From positions 167,674,261-167,738,260 of the forward strand of contig CM045758.1 in the NCBI GenBank assembly GCA_025200525.1: DNA of 64,000 bases. Reading direction: 5' to 3'. Below are positions 23,984 to 35,579 of the stretch, piece after piece. The notes under the pieces were generated by a model, which saw only the letters and a list, made by a program, of their open reading frames with translations, ran no database searches and was not told the origin of the DNA. This DNA is from Camellia lanceoleosa (Eukaryota > Streptophyta > Magnoliopsida > Ericales > Theaceae). The position numbers and the translations under genes are program-made. The stretch's first letter is position 1. Each line of letters begins with the position of its first letter.

Positions 23984-24839
23984 AATTCCTAAGTTAATTC
24001 ATAAGCTAATTCCACTTGTTGGGTATTTTTGTGCCAAAAGTTATGGAATTGGTGACCAAAATTTATATTAGTCGGCAAAAGTAGAAGATTTAGCTATAAA
24101 AATTTTTTAGTTGGAGTATATTGATTATTGGCGACTAAAAAAATTTTTCGTCGCTAAAAATGCCACAATTGGCGACAATTTTTTTTTAGTCACTGTAGAG
24201 TTAGTTTTGGCTATTAAAATTATTTAATTGCCGAATAAAAAAAAAATACTTTTTATCTTTTGGTCGCCAAAAATTAATTTTCAGTGACCAAAACATATTT
24301 TAGTCGCTGTAGAGTTATTTTTGGCTACTAAAATAATTTAGTTACTGAATGAGAAACAAAAAATTACTTTTTATCTTTGGTGACCAAAAGTTTAGTTGCC
24401 AAAAAATTATGTTCAGCGACCAAAACATATTTTAGTCTCCAAAGATGATATTTAATGACCTGGGTATGTACGTAATTCAAATATTTGTGTATAGTACACT
24501 TTTGCACTAAAAGAAATTTAGTCACCAATGTTTAGTATAATTTTATTTTTATGTTTAGTATAATCTTATTTTTAATCTTTCGTGACCAAAAAAATTTAGT
24601 TGCCTTTAGTTGACTTTTGCTGACTAAAATTTTTAGTCGGCAATTGTAGTTAAAATTTTGAAAGAAGCATTTTGAATTTTTGGAGGGTTCTTTTGAAAGA
24701 ACGATTTTGAATTTTTGGAGGGTTTCTTACTTAATTAACGACAAAGTTATGTTTTAGTCGGGGAAAATAAGTTAACAAGGATGTAAAACGGATGGCTAAG
24801 ATCACTTGAAGAACCAACAGATGAGATCAATACCTCACC

Positions 24840-25177
24840 AATAAAATATTAGGGTTATCTTTGTTTCAGATGTGAGGAAGAGAGAGAGAGAGAGAAGAGA
24901 AGATGAAGGGTTGAGGAGTCCCGCTGCGTCATAGTCCCGTCGTTGCTCCTCTTCGCATTCGTCGACAATCAGAGTACCTTCTCCTCTTCCGCCATCGTCA
25001 TCATGACTACCGTGACCACCACTGCCGCCACTAACACCTCCTTTACTGCCCTTTTCTCACGTCACCGCCGTCTTTTCCTCTTCCGTGGATCTTCATAGAT
25101 CCACCGCCACCACTGCGAGATCTAGAGGCTTCATTGCTGAGAAGAGACTCTATTGATGTTCCATCTCGCGTATGCTT

Positions 25178-25211
<34 letters not shown>

Positions 25212-26170
25212 GATATGTACTGTGGCGGAGGCACATTAGGCCCATGGGGGGTCACGTGCCCCGCTTGGGTTTTGGGAATTTTTTTTTTCAAACATAAAGA
25301 AAATATTTTAAATAAAAAAATTTATAAAAAATATTATTTAAAGTGAAATGTCAATGACATTTAAAATTATGAGAATAATAATGATTATTTTGATTGAAAA
25401 TAAAGAGAATATGATAAGTCATATTATTATTTATGAAAATTTCAATATAATGGTAATATCTATTATTATTGACATGCAAACATAATTAATTTCAATGAAG
25501 ATATATAATTTATTGGATTGTTAGTTACATTTGACATGTAGAGTTTATCCTCCATATGTTTCTTTCTATTCATAACTAAAATGACCATTATATAAATTAT
25601 AATCAAGCAACACATCTTCAATTATAAAAAATAAAAAAAGAAAAAAAATTACAATAGGTCATAATTAATATCAGAATGAGTCATAACTAACTATTACTTA
25701 ATATATGGTCATAACCAATACAACAACTACACAAAATTATAACTAAATTATATCTAACACTATAATGTATTAAAACTAAACACTACGAAGATAATAATTG
25801 CGACATATGATAGACACTTTTTTTGCAGTATGTTTTATAGAATTTCTCTACTAAAATATATCATTTCTATCTCAACTTATCTTCTTTTTTAAATTTCTAA
25901 TCCACATATAAAATAGTTACTTCACAATATTTGTATAAAATTTAATCTCAAATCATTTAATTTAAAATTCACATTTATCCCAATAAACTCTTAATATTTA
26001 AGTTTAGTAATATCTCATTGTTGTTTATTATAAAAAAAAAAAAAAAATTAATGTTGTCATTAATTTGTGTCTCATCTTCACTGAATTTCTGACTACGCCA
26101 CTGCCTTTATATATAAGTTTCTTTTCATTTCTCTTGATAATGAATTATTTTCTTTTATTTGGATGGAGTA
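24840..26170. other. Noncoding interior of the composite element
   Basis: At 24870-25165, GA-rich then GC-richer DNA contains a short + strand frame (ATG at 25004, about 31 codons, threonine/alanine-rich) that I do not recognise. It is followed by (TC)n(TA)n at 25177-25210 and very AT-rich DNA to 26050. The first exon of the V-ATPase F gene was looked for here and not found. Confidence 0.45.
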
Positions 26171-26171
26171 G

Positions 26172-26856
26172 GCAATGTGGACTTGCGGAGAAACACAAAT
26201 TACCTAATTGTGGACTCAAGTATGCTTTTCAGCTCCAAATGTTCTGAAATTTTAATGTTTTAGGCATTGTTATGTTGGATTTCTGTTACTCTTGTCAAAT
26301 CTGGAGATGTAAAATGCTACAGGTTCGAAATTTTAATGAGTGAGCTGAAGTGTGTGGTTTGTTATTGATTGTTGGTATCATCCCCCCTTGTTGTATTTTT
26401 ATTTCAACCTCTACTTTTGAGTTGAGTATTTGGGCTTGTTTTTTTAATTTAGCTTGCAATGCTCACTTCGATTCATGGAAATGAAGTCAACATAGTGGCA
26501 TCTGATAGTCTAGCTACTTTGTAGGCTATGGAAAAGAATGGAATGAAAGGAATTGTGAGGGCTGAGAGGTCTATTTGACATTATACATGTGGTATTTGTC
26601 AATTCCTTTATAAGTGTGTCATTGTACCTTAAAGCACAGGATTCGACTAATATATTCTCTAGAGACTAGAACTTTGCTTTACCAAAAAGATTATGAAAAG
26701 AGATGTGAACTTTGTCACCATAAGGATCGTCTTGCGAGTTTTGCAATTTTTTTGCCTTATTAAAGCCTACTAGTTACTCTTGTCATTTATGCTGTAGATT
26801 TTGTTTCTCTACAACAGAATGAGCAGCTAAGGAGATTCAAAATTTGCTTTAAAACT

Positions 26857-26899
<43 letters not shown>

Positions 26900-27154
26900 T
26901 TGAAACTACATGGGTTTCAGATGCTGTTATACCATTCTGAAATTTTTGTTCTTGCCCTGTATCCTTAGTTATGGAATTAGAATATGTCCTTTCCCCCGAG
27001 TTAATTTCAATTCAATTGAATTTTTGGATATTCTTATTTTGGCTTATAGATGTTCTTTTAGTATGGCTTAGAAACAACTGTTCAGCAAATTGAAAAAGCA
27101 TTCAAGGAGTTCACAACAAAAGAAGACGTTGCAATAGTGATGATCAGCCAATTT
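26172..27154 (+). pseudogene. V-ATPase subunit F gene fragment, two internal exons
   Basis: Exon 26172-26219 encodes NVDLRRNTNYLIVDS. Exon 27072-27154 encodes TTVQQIEKAFKEFTTKEDVA followed by IVMISQF. The two join in frame across a GT-AG intron (donor AA|GTATGC, acceptor CTTAG|AAAC), and the lysine codon is restored at the join. This is the centre of the vacuolar H+-ATPase V1 subunit F (about 130 residues, central stalk, vacuole and Golgi membranes). Neither the N-terminal exon nor the conserved C-terminus is found nearby, so it cannot make a complete subunit. Intact exon/intron structure and the flanking 'TAGTCGCC' repeats point to DNA-level capture by a CACTA element. Transcripts could still form. 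Confidence 0.85.
26863..26897. repeat. (GA)n microsatellite
   Basis: An uninterrupted run of about 17 GA units inside the intron of the V-ATPase F fragment. Confidence 0.95.
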
Positions 27155-27534
27155 GTAAGTTTTTGTTCTACTCTGTCATATTTTTGATTGATTTTAATGC
27201 ACTTCTGTGGTTATGACCTGAATGAGGATTTCAACATACATGAATGGCAATACAAGTGCTATAATGGAAAATTAGAAATGAGTTATTTTAAAGATGAAAT
27301 AAGAGGAGTTTAGCTAATATGATTTCCTGATGTTATATCTAGACTAATCAATGCTCCAACTGATTTGATTAGTTGAAGTTGTCAAAAGGATTAGTAGAAG
27401 GCCATGGAGAGACTTGAATGCAACCTGAATAATGTGTCTCACAATGAAAATGATTAGATAATTGAAAACTTTCAAGAAACAAATATCTCAAAGACTCTTA
27501 CAAGATAAATCATTTTTATATTTTTGTTTAGCAA

Positions 27535-27587
27535 ATGGAGTCTAAAATTGAAGACTTGAAGGTCCAGCTTTATGTTTTGAACCTCGG
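27535..27587 (+). other. Exon-like segment of unknown origin
   Basis: Between an acceptor-like TTTAG and a donor-like CTCG|GTATGT, an open stretch encodes MESKIEDLKVQLYVLNL, which has a charged, coiled-coil look. It is not part of V-ATPase subunit F as I know it. It may be a second captured exon. A (TG)n-like microsatellite lies at 27711-27750. Confidence 0.35.
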
Positions 27588-27750
27588 TATGTACATAATT
27601 CAAATATTTGTCCATAGTATACTTTTTCTTGCTGAAAAAATATTTAATGACCCTTCCTATGACCCCCTTTCGGTTGGATTAATTAATGAAATCAAGAATA
27701 TTTATATATGTGTGTGTGTGTGTATGTGTGTATGTGTATGTGTGTGTAGG

Positions 27751-29011
27751 GTATATTCTGAAACACTGGTTGTATGTGATTGATTTTTACTGCAATAGCT
27801 TTTGGTAAAAATTGTATGACAATGATTCATTATTTTTTCCAAAGACCCAAAATGCATTCAATTTAGTAGATGTATGATTTTTGTCTTATTTGTTAAAGTT
27901 TCAGTTTGAATTTTATGGTTGATTTGATTCATTTGGTTGGTGGAATTAATGGGGAATGTATAGAAATTATTATTTGGGTAAAAAATGAATAAGATCTAGG
28001 CTGCTCTATATACGAGTTCAAAGTCTGTCATTAACAGCGAGTTGAGTAGCAAACTATTAAATATCAAAACTTTAGTGATTGAAATATGCACTTGAGTGTA
28101 GAGATTACATAAAGCGAGTTTGTAATTATACAATGGCATTAGCTGTGTTCTATAGGTAAAATGAAAGTCTAATGCTCCATGGTGTAATAAGAGTAGTCTA
28201 ACAGGTTACAAAGTTCCATTGGAACTCTTTGTGATGATCATTAAGCAAACTTTGTGGCTGTTGAGTGATGTTTGTGGACTATTTGCATACCATGTTCAAG
28301 CTTTAAACATTTTCTGTAAGTTTACAATTTTACATAAGTATGTGAGGAACATAAATTTGTGATGCATCCATAGGTGGTCAAAGCTCTTAATCACTTGACC
28401 TGAGTTCACTCATAGTTCGAAATGGTTCTCAATTGAGCTTTCTAACTATTGAATGAGTATTGGATGCTTGTGTGTTGGAATGCTATTCACTAACAGGTTA
28501 GCTTTGGATCTTTTGTTTAATGTCCCAATTGATGATTTCTATTGATTTCGATTTGTATAGTTGATATGTTTGAATAATGAAGTGGATATCAATTTGTTTC
28601 ATTGAAATTTCTGTATTTTTTTTTGGAATTTCTGAAAACATTATTTTTTTAATGGGTTATAGATTTGGGAGTCAATGGTTTTGTGAAATTTGCTCATTTT
28701 GTAATGGTGGTGATGGAAAATTATGTGGGGTTTTGTGTTGTTTTGGGACAATGTGAGTTTTTATGTAGTGTTATTGATTTATTATACATATAGAAGGTGT
28801 CTCTCTTTGTCCATTTGAATGTAAAGATTGGATCAGTAAGAGTTGAGTTTTAATGACTAGGATCTAATATTCACTTTGCCAACATGTAGGACTGCTGATC
28901 TCTCCACTCATGTATCTGAACCTCGCAAAAAAACTTATTTTTGTAAATTTTATACAAAGAGGAGCAGGAGAAATCACATATGACAAATGGTAACAACAGC
29001 GAGAAGTATGC
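27751..29011. other. Noncoding interior of the composite element
   Basis: AT-rich DNA without recognisable protein similarity or repeat ends. Confidence 0.4.
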
Positions 29012-29507
29012 ATTTTTTTTTTTTTTTGATTAGCAAAAAGAAACTTTATTGATGAAAAAACAAGTACAAGGTACAAGAAAAATTACATCAACAAAGGAAA
29101 GGGAAGTGCAAAAGCATCAAAGTGCGTTAAATGATCCCAACTAGGTTGGCATCACCGAGCTCACCCTATCATTTGCTAGCACCCCAAGTTGGTGAGAGAC
29201 CAACGGAAAAAAAAAAGAAAGAAGAACGAAGAACCAAAGCTGTAGCATCTTTAATCCCCTGAAGACAACACCAAAGCTGCAGCAGTAGCTTTAATCCCTT
29301 GCAAACTCCCCTCCATGAAAATCATTGATGCTTATATCCAATGTTCCAAGATTGTCAAAGCTACTACTTCCAAACAGAGCGACAAAAACACCTGGAAATT
29401 GAACTAACGCCTGGAACAACACTACTTCCAAGTTCTCAATGCACCAAAACAACACTACTTCCAAGATTCTGAATGCACCAAAACAACACTGCAGCAGTCA
29501 CCTGAAT
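29012..29507 (-). mobile_element. LINE 3' end with perfect 13-bp target duplication
   Basis: GCGAGAAGTATGC flanks both sides exactly (28999-29011 and 29508-29520). The poly-T on the left and 'aactttattgatgaaa' mark the 3' end of a minus-strand LINE. The 5' part includes 'ttggtgagagaccaac', shared with the other LINE copies. It is 5'-truncated. Confidence 0.88.
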
Positions 29508-29931
29508 GCGAGAAGTATGCTTTTTATAGTGACATTCAAGATAAGGATATAGTTAAAGCTCTAGAAAAATGAGGTTCAATATTGGACAGACTTTTCAAAA
29601 GTTCACTGTCATCCCCAGAGTCTATACGGATATAATGGTTTTCGTATGATTCTCTGTTTTGTATGGAATTATTATTTTAGATTAGAATATACGTAGTTTG
29701 CATGGAATTTGACATTAAAAGTTATTCTTTTTTGAATGGTTAGAAGTGAAATGGATGCAAATTACGAAATGATTGATAATATATGTATTGTTTTGTTTAT
29801 ATACATGGTGTAGGTTGCACGAAATACATACAAGTTATGGACAAATTAAAAAAAAAAAAAAATCATGTATTTGGCCACTAAATAATTAGTAGCCAAAAAA
29901 GTAGTAAATATTTTTAGCGACTAAATAGTTT

Positions 29932-30278
29932 TTTTTTTTTTTGATCGGCAAAGAAGATCTTTATTGATGAAAGCATGCAAAACAGATACAGAATATCAAT
30001 AAAGAGGAGTTTGGAACTAAATGAAGCTCCAAGCTCCAGTTGGTGAGAAACCAACAAAGAAAACAAGAAGAAAAGCATAACAGATCAGCAACCAAGAAAT
30101 GAAGGAATAGGCAGCCACAGAATTCAGACCATGACTGGAAACCCACACCACTCAGCACACCAGCAAACAACTCAAGCTAACTCTAGCACCAGCAGACCAG
30201 CAGTAAAGGCTTTAGTGAAATCAAGAAGCTAATTCAAGCACCAAACAACCCAGCAGCATAGTCAACCCAAACAACCCA
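29932..30278 (-). mobile_element. LINE 3' end directly followed by an O-methyltransferase fragment
   Basis: The poly-T, then GATCGGCAAAGAAGATC and 'tttattgatgaaagcatgcaa', match the 3' end at 23657 through about 'ccagttggtgagaaaccaac'. Farther from the tail the similarity ends, and O-methyltransferase coding sequence begins near 30279 in the same (minus) orientation. The precise LINE/gene junction and a target duplication could not be fixed. Confidence 0.7.
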
Positions 30279-30488
30279 GCAGAAGCTAACTCAAATTCTT
30301 TCTTAGTCCTCTCTTTTCCTCCAAATTGAAGTAACCTCACATTATCAAGTTGGGTTGCATACTTAGCACCAAAACTAGAATCTGGAGTCTCTGACAACAC
30401 AATGTCTATAATGTTCACCTTCCCATTCTTTGGCAATGCTTTATAGCAATTCTTCAAAATTGTCAAGCACTGTTCATCACTCCAATTA
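30279..30488 (-). pseudogene. COMT-type O-methyltransferase fragment
   Basis: The minus strand encodes LHNWSDEQCLTILKNCYKAL, then PKNGKVNIIDIVLSETPDSS, and ends FGGKERTKKEFELASAG. This is the C-terminal catalytic region of plant caffeic-acid-type O-methyltransferases (H-D/N-WSDE-C-LKNCYKALP, then GGKERT-EF). In intact enzymes the H of HDW is the catalytic base; here it is retained as LHNW. About 70 of some 360 residues are present, with an upstream in-frame stop and a lost end, so it is not an enzyme. No intron interrupts it, but this region is normally one exon, so that does not separate a retrocopy from DNA capture. Confidence 0.85.
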
Positions 30489-30689
30489 TGGAGTACATTC
30501 TAACTATTCAATTAGACCAGAGCTGAATCTGCAAACTCTGAATCAACCTCCTCTGAACCAGCCACCTCTGCAAATTTTGAGTGCATACCAAGAATGCAGA
30601 TGGACACTCCTCTGTCTGACAACTGTATCAAAATAGAATTGAAACTTAATAATACACCAGAATTCAGGACTGCCCAACTGAGTTAGTAG

Positions 30690-31223
30690 CTAACAATAAA
30701 TAAAATGAAAAAAAAAAGTTTGGCGACTAAAATTTTAGTAGCCAAATAAAAAAATAGACTTTAGGCGAATAAATTTTTAGTAGTTAAAAAAAATTATACT
30801 TTAGGCGACTAAACATTTAGTAGCTAAAAAAAATAAGATGAACAAAAAAAAAACTGGTTGGCTACTAAATAAATTAGTCGTCCTAAATAATTTTAGTTTT
30901 GGCAACTAAATGTTTTAGTCGCTGAAAATGCGATATAAAATTTTTTTGAAAGTTTTTGGCGACTAAAAGATTAGTCGCCAATTTAGCCTAACAATGACTA
31001 AACTTTTTTTTTGTTGCCAATATCTTTACTTTTGGCGACTATTGTTTAGTCGCCAATTTAGAACTTTCGATGACTAAATTTTTTTTAGTTGCCAATACCT
31101 TCCCCGACCGTCTTGCCATGACCAAACCGGTGACCAGACTAGTTAGTCGGAAAACTTTTTGGTGACCAAAATCTGAATCTTGGCAACTAAAAATTTAGTT
31201 GCCAAAAGTACAATTTCTTAGTC
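30690..31223. repeat. CACTA subterminal repeats (right side of the composite element)
   Basis: At least ten copies of GGCGACTAAA / TTTAGTCGCC variants alternate with A/T runs. The last ~150 bp align in inverted orientation with 61855-62000. Confidence 0.75.
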
Positions 31224-31515
31224 ATAATCCATCAAGCTACTATGAATAGGATAAGGATGCATGAATTGTATGACTTGAGGATGCATTACCATGGCTGGCG
31301 CTTACGAGTTTGTTTGTAATCTCCTAAATAAGTGTACTTATATTTAGATAAATATACTTATTTATGTCACAATACATTTTTATTTTTTTTCTACAAATCT
31401 TTTTATAAAAAGTCAAAAATACACATATTTAGATCATCTCAAATAATCCCAGATATCAATCATTTCTAATCATATTAACTGTTTCTAATCAATCTCACAA
31501 CCATCCACAAAGTAA

Positions 31516-31744
31516 GGCCTCGTTTGGGAACAGGCTAATTTAGTAATTTTTTGGCTAATTGGCTAAAAAGGTTGGTAAGAAAAACCTATATGTTTGGGCC
31601 AACTTTTTGGCTAATTACGAAACGACGTGCAAAAAGTAGAGAGAAAAGGGAATCTTTGACTTTTTGGTATGGGTTGTTGGCTTTTTGGCTAAAAAGGTAA
31701 CTTTTTGGCTAATTGGCTATTTTAGCCTCTTGCCAAACGAGGCC
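31516..31744. mobile_element. PIF/Harbinger-type (Tourist-like) MITE, 229 bp, TAA duplication
   Basis: The left end GGCCTCGTTTGGGAACAGGC pairs with the right end, which reads GGCCTCGTTTGGCAAGAGGC on the other strand. TAA flanks both sides (31513-31515, 31745-31747), the usual Harbinger target. The interior is rich in 'ttttggctaattggcta'. Noncoding. Confidence 0.88.
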
Positions 31745-31914
31745 TAAGTTGTTGTGATATCCATCGACATCACGTTGTAGTTTAATGGAAGATATGTGTC
31801 GCTTTGAAACCATCTTTATTGACAATTTATGGTAATTATTCTTCTTTGTTAACTATACCATGTGTTGCTTTGAAATGTCTCTAATTTATTTATCCTCTAA
31901 CCGCCTATAATTTT

Positions 31915-32190
31915 CTCATGTTATTTGACAATTTCTTACTCGTATAATTTCGTGGACTAGGAAACCGATGAAGCGTAGAAGCATTGTTTTTACTCTTTTA
32001 AAGGCCAAGTATTTGATAGCCTCATGTGAAATCATATTGTGCGTACAACCAAAAATGAAAATCGCAACTTTGTGATTTTTGTCAATATCCAAACGACATG
32101 AGCCAATATTCTTTTTGACTTGAAGAATCACTATTGAATCTTCTTCTTCTTCAAAAACACCTGAATCTTGAATTTTGATGGGCATGATAA
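31915..32190 (-). pseudogene. Possible decayed Gypsy-type protease remnant
   Basis: The minus strand encodes a frame including VAIFIFGCTHNMISHEAIKY, which recalls the I-D-S-G-A-T-H-N-F-I-S protease signature of plant Gypsy elements. The catalytic D-S-G is replaced (F-G-C), so it would be inactive. There is no second supporting domain nearby; this rests on one motif. Confidence 0.35.
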
Positions 32191-33219
32191 TGATTGCACG
32201 TTATGTTCCTCAAGTAGAATTGCATAACGACATTCATCGAGGCATCCTAAGATTCTTTTGACTATGCCCTTATTCACCAAGTTATATCACGAAAAGTATT
32301 TCTTAATTCCATAGTAGCTACATGCTTTTTATTCTTCAAGTTTATTCAAAGAATACTCTTCACAATATCAGCCACCATCTCTTATGAGGGTGTCTAGTCA
32401 ATCGTTATTCTATTAATTTACAAGTATTAGACTATTTATATAGTAACAATGTCAATAAAAATGTATCTTGGGGAAATAACAAATCAGTTGAAGGTTGATT
32501 TTTTTTTTTTCCAAATTAATGGTAAATTTTAATTACTAAAGTCATAAATTTTTTCATGTCTATGTAATTATTTTTGAAAAATTGACTTGATTTATAACTT
32601 CCCCATGTATCTTTCCTTGGAATTATTATTAGAGAGATAATGAATGTACTAAAAACGCAATGCCCGCATCAATTATGTATATATATATATATATTTTCCA
32701 ACTGGATTTTATACGCGAAATTTCGAAAAAAGCACATACATTTAAATACAATTTTGTGTTCAAAAAAGGGGAAATTAGTACTTTTTGTTTTGTTTTGTTT
32801 TTTAAAAACTCCTTACAGATGATAGCTGATTTTCACTCATTAGGTTGATTTTACTGAGTTTAGAAAGTAAAAAGATCTTTAGAAAGTTTTTATATATGTG
32901 AACTACAAAAATTTAAAATAAGACTATAAGAGCGAGAAGTTTCCTCTTATTAGATAGCACTTATTTGAATCTATATAGTAACTTTTTGCAGTATATATGT
33001 TAATTCACACAGTTAATCCAGCATAAGGAAATCAGAAAAAAGATAGCTGTTGCATTGCAAATCAGACTTTAATTAACTGAGGTTGTAAGCCTTGATAAGG
33101 CTAGTTATTACATATGTTATTATATTATTTCATTTCATCTTAAGTTTTTCCAAAATTAAAAGCAAAAAAGAAAAGATCAACAGCACTGCCTGGTTGGTGT
33201 CTCAAAGCTTAGTTTGATG
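32191..33219. other. Noncoding, 3' flank of MYB-A
   Basis: AT-rich DNA with a (TA)n run at about 32678. No gene was recognised. The part next to 33219 will include the MYB-A 3' UTR (minus strand). Confidence 0.45.
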
Positions 33220-34857
33220 TCAAGGATAGTTCATCGGATAAGGGAATTGGTACGATGGATGAGGGTACGCGCCGGTGGGCTGGTTGATCATGGAGTTGGC
33301 CATAGGGAATGCAGAGGGTCCCGGTGGGAAATTCGGGGTCTCTGTAGCAAAGTTGTTCAGTTCATAGCCATTGAAGTTGTTGTTAGGTCCTGGAGGGAAA
33401 ACCGGGGTCTCCGCAGCAAAGTTGGGCAGTTCACAACCATTGAAGTTGCTGTTATGTCCTGGTGGGAAAACCGGGGTCTTTGTAGCGAAGTTGTTGTTGT
33501 TGTGCTCGGGAACCATGCCATAGTTAGCATCATAGAGATTGGGCATCGGAACGGGCAGCTGTAGTAGTTCATTGCGCCAGTCAGGCATTGGGAGAAAGGA
33601 GGAACTGACGGTTCGGATGTCATGGATACTGGGACGGCGCCTGTCAATAGGGGTGTTGTTGGTTTGCCGCCTGTAGAACTTCTGAGCATGGCTAGCAACC
33701 TGAGTTGGGGTCTTGGTCACAACATAGTACCTGGATATGCTCCTCCAGTCTCCTTTTCCATATTTGTTTAGTCCCATGAGGAACAACCTGCAGACATGTA
33801 CATACACGCCCAAAACAGACAAAAAATAAAAATAAAAATTGAAACAAGAAAACAAGCAATGGGCTAAATGCAACAAAGAGAAAATGCCCATAACAATGCA
33901 AAGAACCAAAATAATAATAAATCAGCGAGAGATGTTTAAGGGTCCAATCTTCATTCGAATTCACATTTAAAAAAAGATTGTGTACCCCGGGGGGCCGGGG
34001 GGAGAGGACAAAATAAGAGAAGATTATCTCAATCAAAGAACTTGAATATAACTGGAAACATCATAACTAAACTCATTGAATTCAATTATAAGATTTAATG
34101 AAAGTGATGAAACTGTCATAAGAAAGCCAAGAAAACTAGAGAATAATCTGATCAAGCACCAAGATTGACGTCATCTAACACAAAAAAACCTAGCCTGCAA
34201 AATTTTCCCTTTTTTTTTTTTTTTTTTTTTTTTGTAACCAAAGCATGCAATTCTTAACAGATTAGACTGAAAATCCACCAAGACCTGCAAACATACAAAG
34301 CTGTGAATTTCCAACCTTGCTCAATAAAGGAACAAATATTAGTACTACTCCAAACCAAACCGAAACTTTCAAAAAGGAAATTAAAGATTAATGGCTTATG
34401 AAGAGTATATATACTTGTGTTCTTCTTCAGTCCATGGAACACTTTTTCTCCTCAGATGACTGGGGCACGTCCTTCGAGCAGGTTTAGTACTCGGAGATCC
34501 TTTCTCTTGATCATTCATGCTACTACTCTCTGCACTGTTACCTCCTTCACTTCCCTCGGTGTTCACATAATTAGGGATAGGAAGAAGACTGGCTTCGATC
34601 ATCTCCACGTCTTCGAGTAAGCTATCGTAATGCCTTTTGATCTCTTTCATGGACTTGCAGGGAAGCCTGGAAGCAACATACTCGAAGAAGGCTGGAGAGT
34701 CAAGGCCGAACTCGGCCAAAGCATTCTCAAACAACTTGTTCTCTTCAAAAGTCCACTCTTTAGAGTACTGCTGATCATCAACTTCAAATTGGGGTGTCAA
34801 AGATGACAACAAATAAGAGTCTGAAGCAGTTGGTTCATATATGTCTGGCCATTCCAT
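33220..34857 (-). CDS. DIVARICATA-like two-MYB transcription factor (MYB-A)
   Basis: Complement of 34415-34857 joined to 33220-33787: 1011 bp, 336 residues. It starts [13 protein letters not shown] and ends PMNYP-TGA. The donor is CACAA|GTATAT and the acceptor CTGCAG|GTTG, and frame is kept. MYB/SANT repeat 1 is at residues ~32-90 ([17 protein letters not shown] ... [10 protein letters not shown]). MYB repeat 2 spans the intron (VPWTEEEHK | [20 protein letters not shown]), followed by [16 protein letters not shown] and RRRPSIHDI. The SHAQK-containing second repeat defines the DIV/I-box class of plant nuclear DNA-binding proteins. Odd point: the signature is SHAQKFY, with the last two residues swapped relative to the usual SHAQKYF. 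The C-terminal third carries three ~20-residue repeats around [14 protein letters not shown]. The ATG is chosen because everything upstream in frame is CT-repeat leader without an ATG. No defect is seen. Confidence 0.92.
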
Positions 34858-34903
34858 TTCTTGTATATCCAGGGTTTCATACCAACAGAAAACGGTGTGT
34901 ATA

Positions 34904-34905
<2 letters not shown>

Positions 34906-34940
<35 letters not shown>
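34906..34940 (-). repeat. (CT)n microsatellite in the MYB-A leader
   Basis: About 17 AG units on the + strand (CT on the coding strand), 50-80 bp upstream of the MYB-A ATG. Pyrimidine-rich leaders are common in plant genes. Confidence 0.9.
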
Positions 34941-34944
<4 letters not shown>

Positions 34945-35365
34945 TGTGGTATTCACTAACTAGCTTGCACACAACTGAGAGTTGTTGTGAAGCATTTCTT
35001 CATTTTCTTGGATCTCTAGTCATTTTCCAAATTTTCAGAGTCAGTCAATTGATACTTATAGGATGGAAAGGGTAATGAATTTACCAAAATGGGCATGAAC
35101 AAAATCAATGGATCGTGGTGTTACATCTACTTGTTATAAATAACAGAGGATCTTGCGAGATGTTTTTTATTTAGCTGCACAAAATGCAACAAAAACAATG
35201 GACTTATTTAAAACAAAAACGAGAGAGAACCCAAAAGAATAAAGAAGAGATTTGGCCAAGAGAAGGAAAGAGAAAATGAGTAAAACAATGTTGGCAAGGC
35301 TTCGTAAAAGAAAATGATATACAAATTTATTTTCTATTCTTACTTTTTAGACTTAATAATATATA

Positions 35366-35579
35366 GTGTCTGTTTGGTGCAGCTTAAAAACTGTTTATTT
35401 CAGCTTTCAGCTTAATTTAAGCTATTTTGATGTATTTGGTTTAGCTTATAGCTTTTTGAAAGTCAGAAATTAGTTTATTCTTTGAGTGGGGCAGGAGATG
35501 CTTGATTTATAAGTCAGAAATCAGCTTATATTCAGTTATAAGCTATAAGCACTTTCCTACAGCTCTACCAAACAGGGCC
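35366..35579. mobile_element. MITE, 214 bp, upstream of MYB-A
   Basis: The left end GTGTCTGTTTGGTGCAGCTT pairs with the right end, which reads GGCCCTGTTTGGTAGAGCTG on the other strand. ATA flanks both sides (35363-35365, 35580-35582). The interior has 'cagctta'/'taagctg'-type inverted motifs. It lies about 500 bp upstream of the MYB-A ATG. Confidence 0.75.

Larger units (their letters stand above)
24013..31223. mobile_element. Composite CACTA-type element with captured gene fragments (ends uncertain)
   Basis: Both sides carry dense subterminal copies of TTTAGTCGCC / GGCGACTAAA: 24020-24780 on the left; 29860-29930 and 30690-31223 on the right. The right end aligns in reverse complement with the CACTA end at 61855 (shared TACTTTTGGC, TTTTTAGT and 'gtcggggaa(a)ggtattggc'), though its last bases are decayed. 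A left CACT-type end may be at 24013. Inside are V-ATPase F exons and, through a LINE-linked segment, an O-methyltransferase fragment. No transposase is seen and no target duplication could be confirmed. Confidence 0.6.

Noticed and set aside
26172..27154. Functional V-ATPase subunit F gene
   Set aside because: Neither the N-terminal nor the C-terminal exon is found within several kb on either side.
34858..34956. Longer N-terminus for MYB-A
   Set aside because: The upstream in-frame start would be GTG followed by a Ser-Leu run from the CT microsatellite. The first ATG is at 34857.
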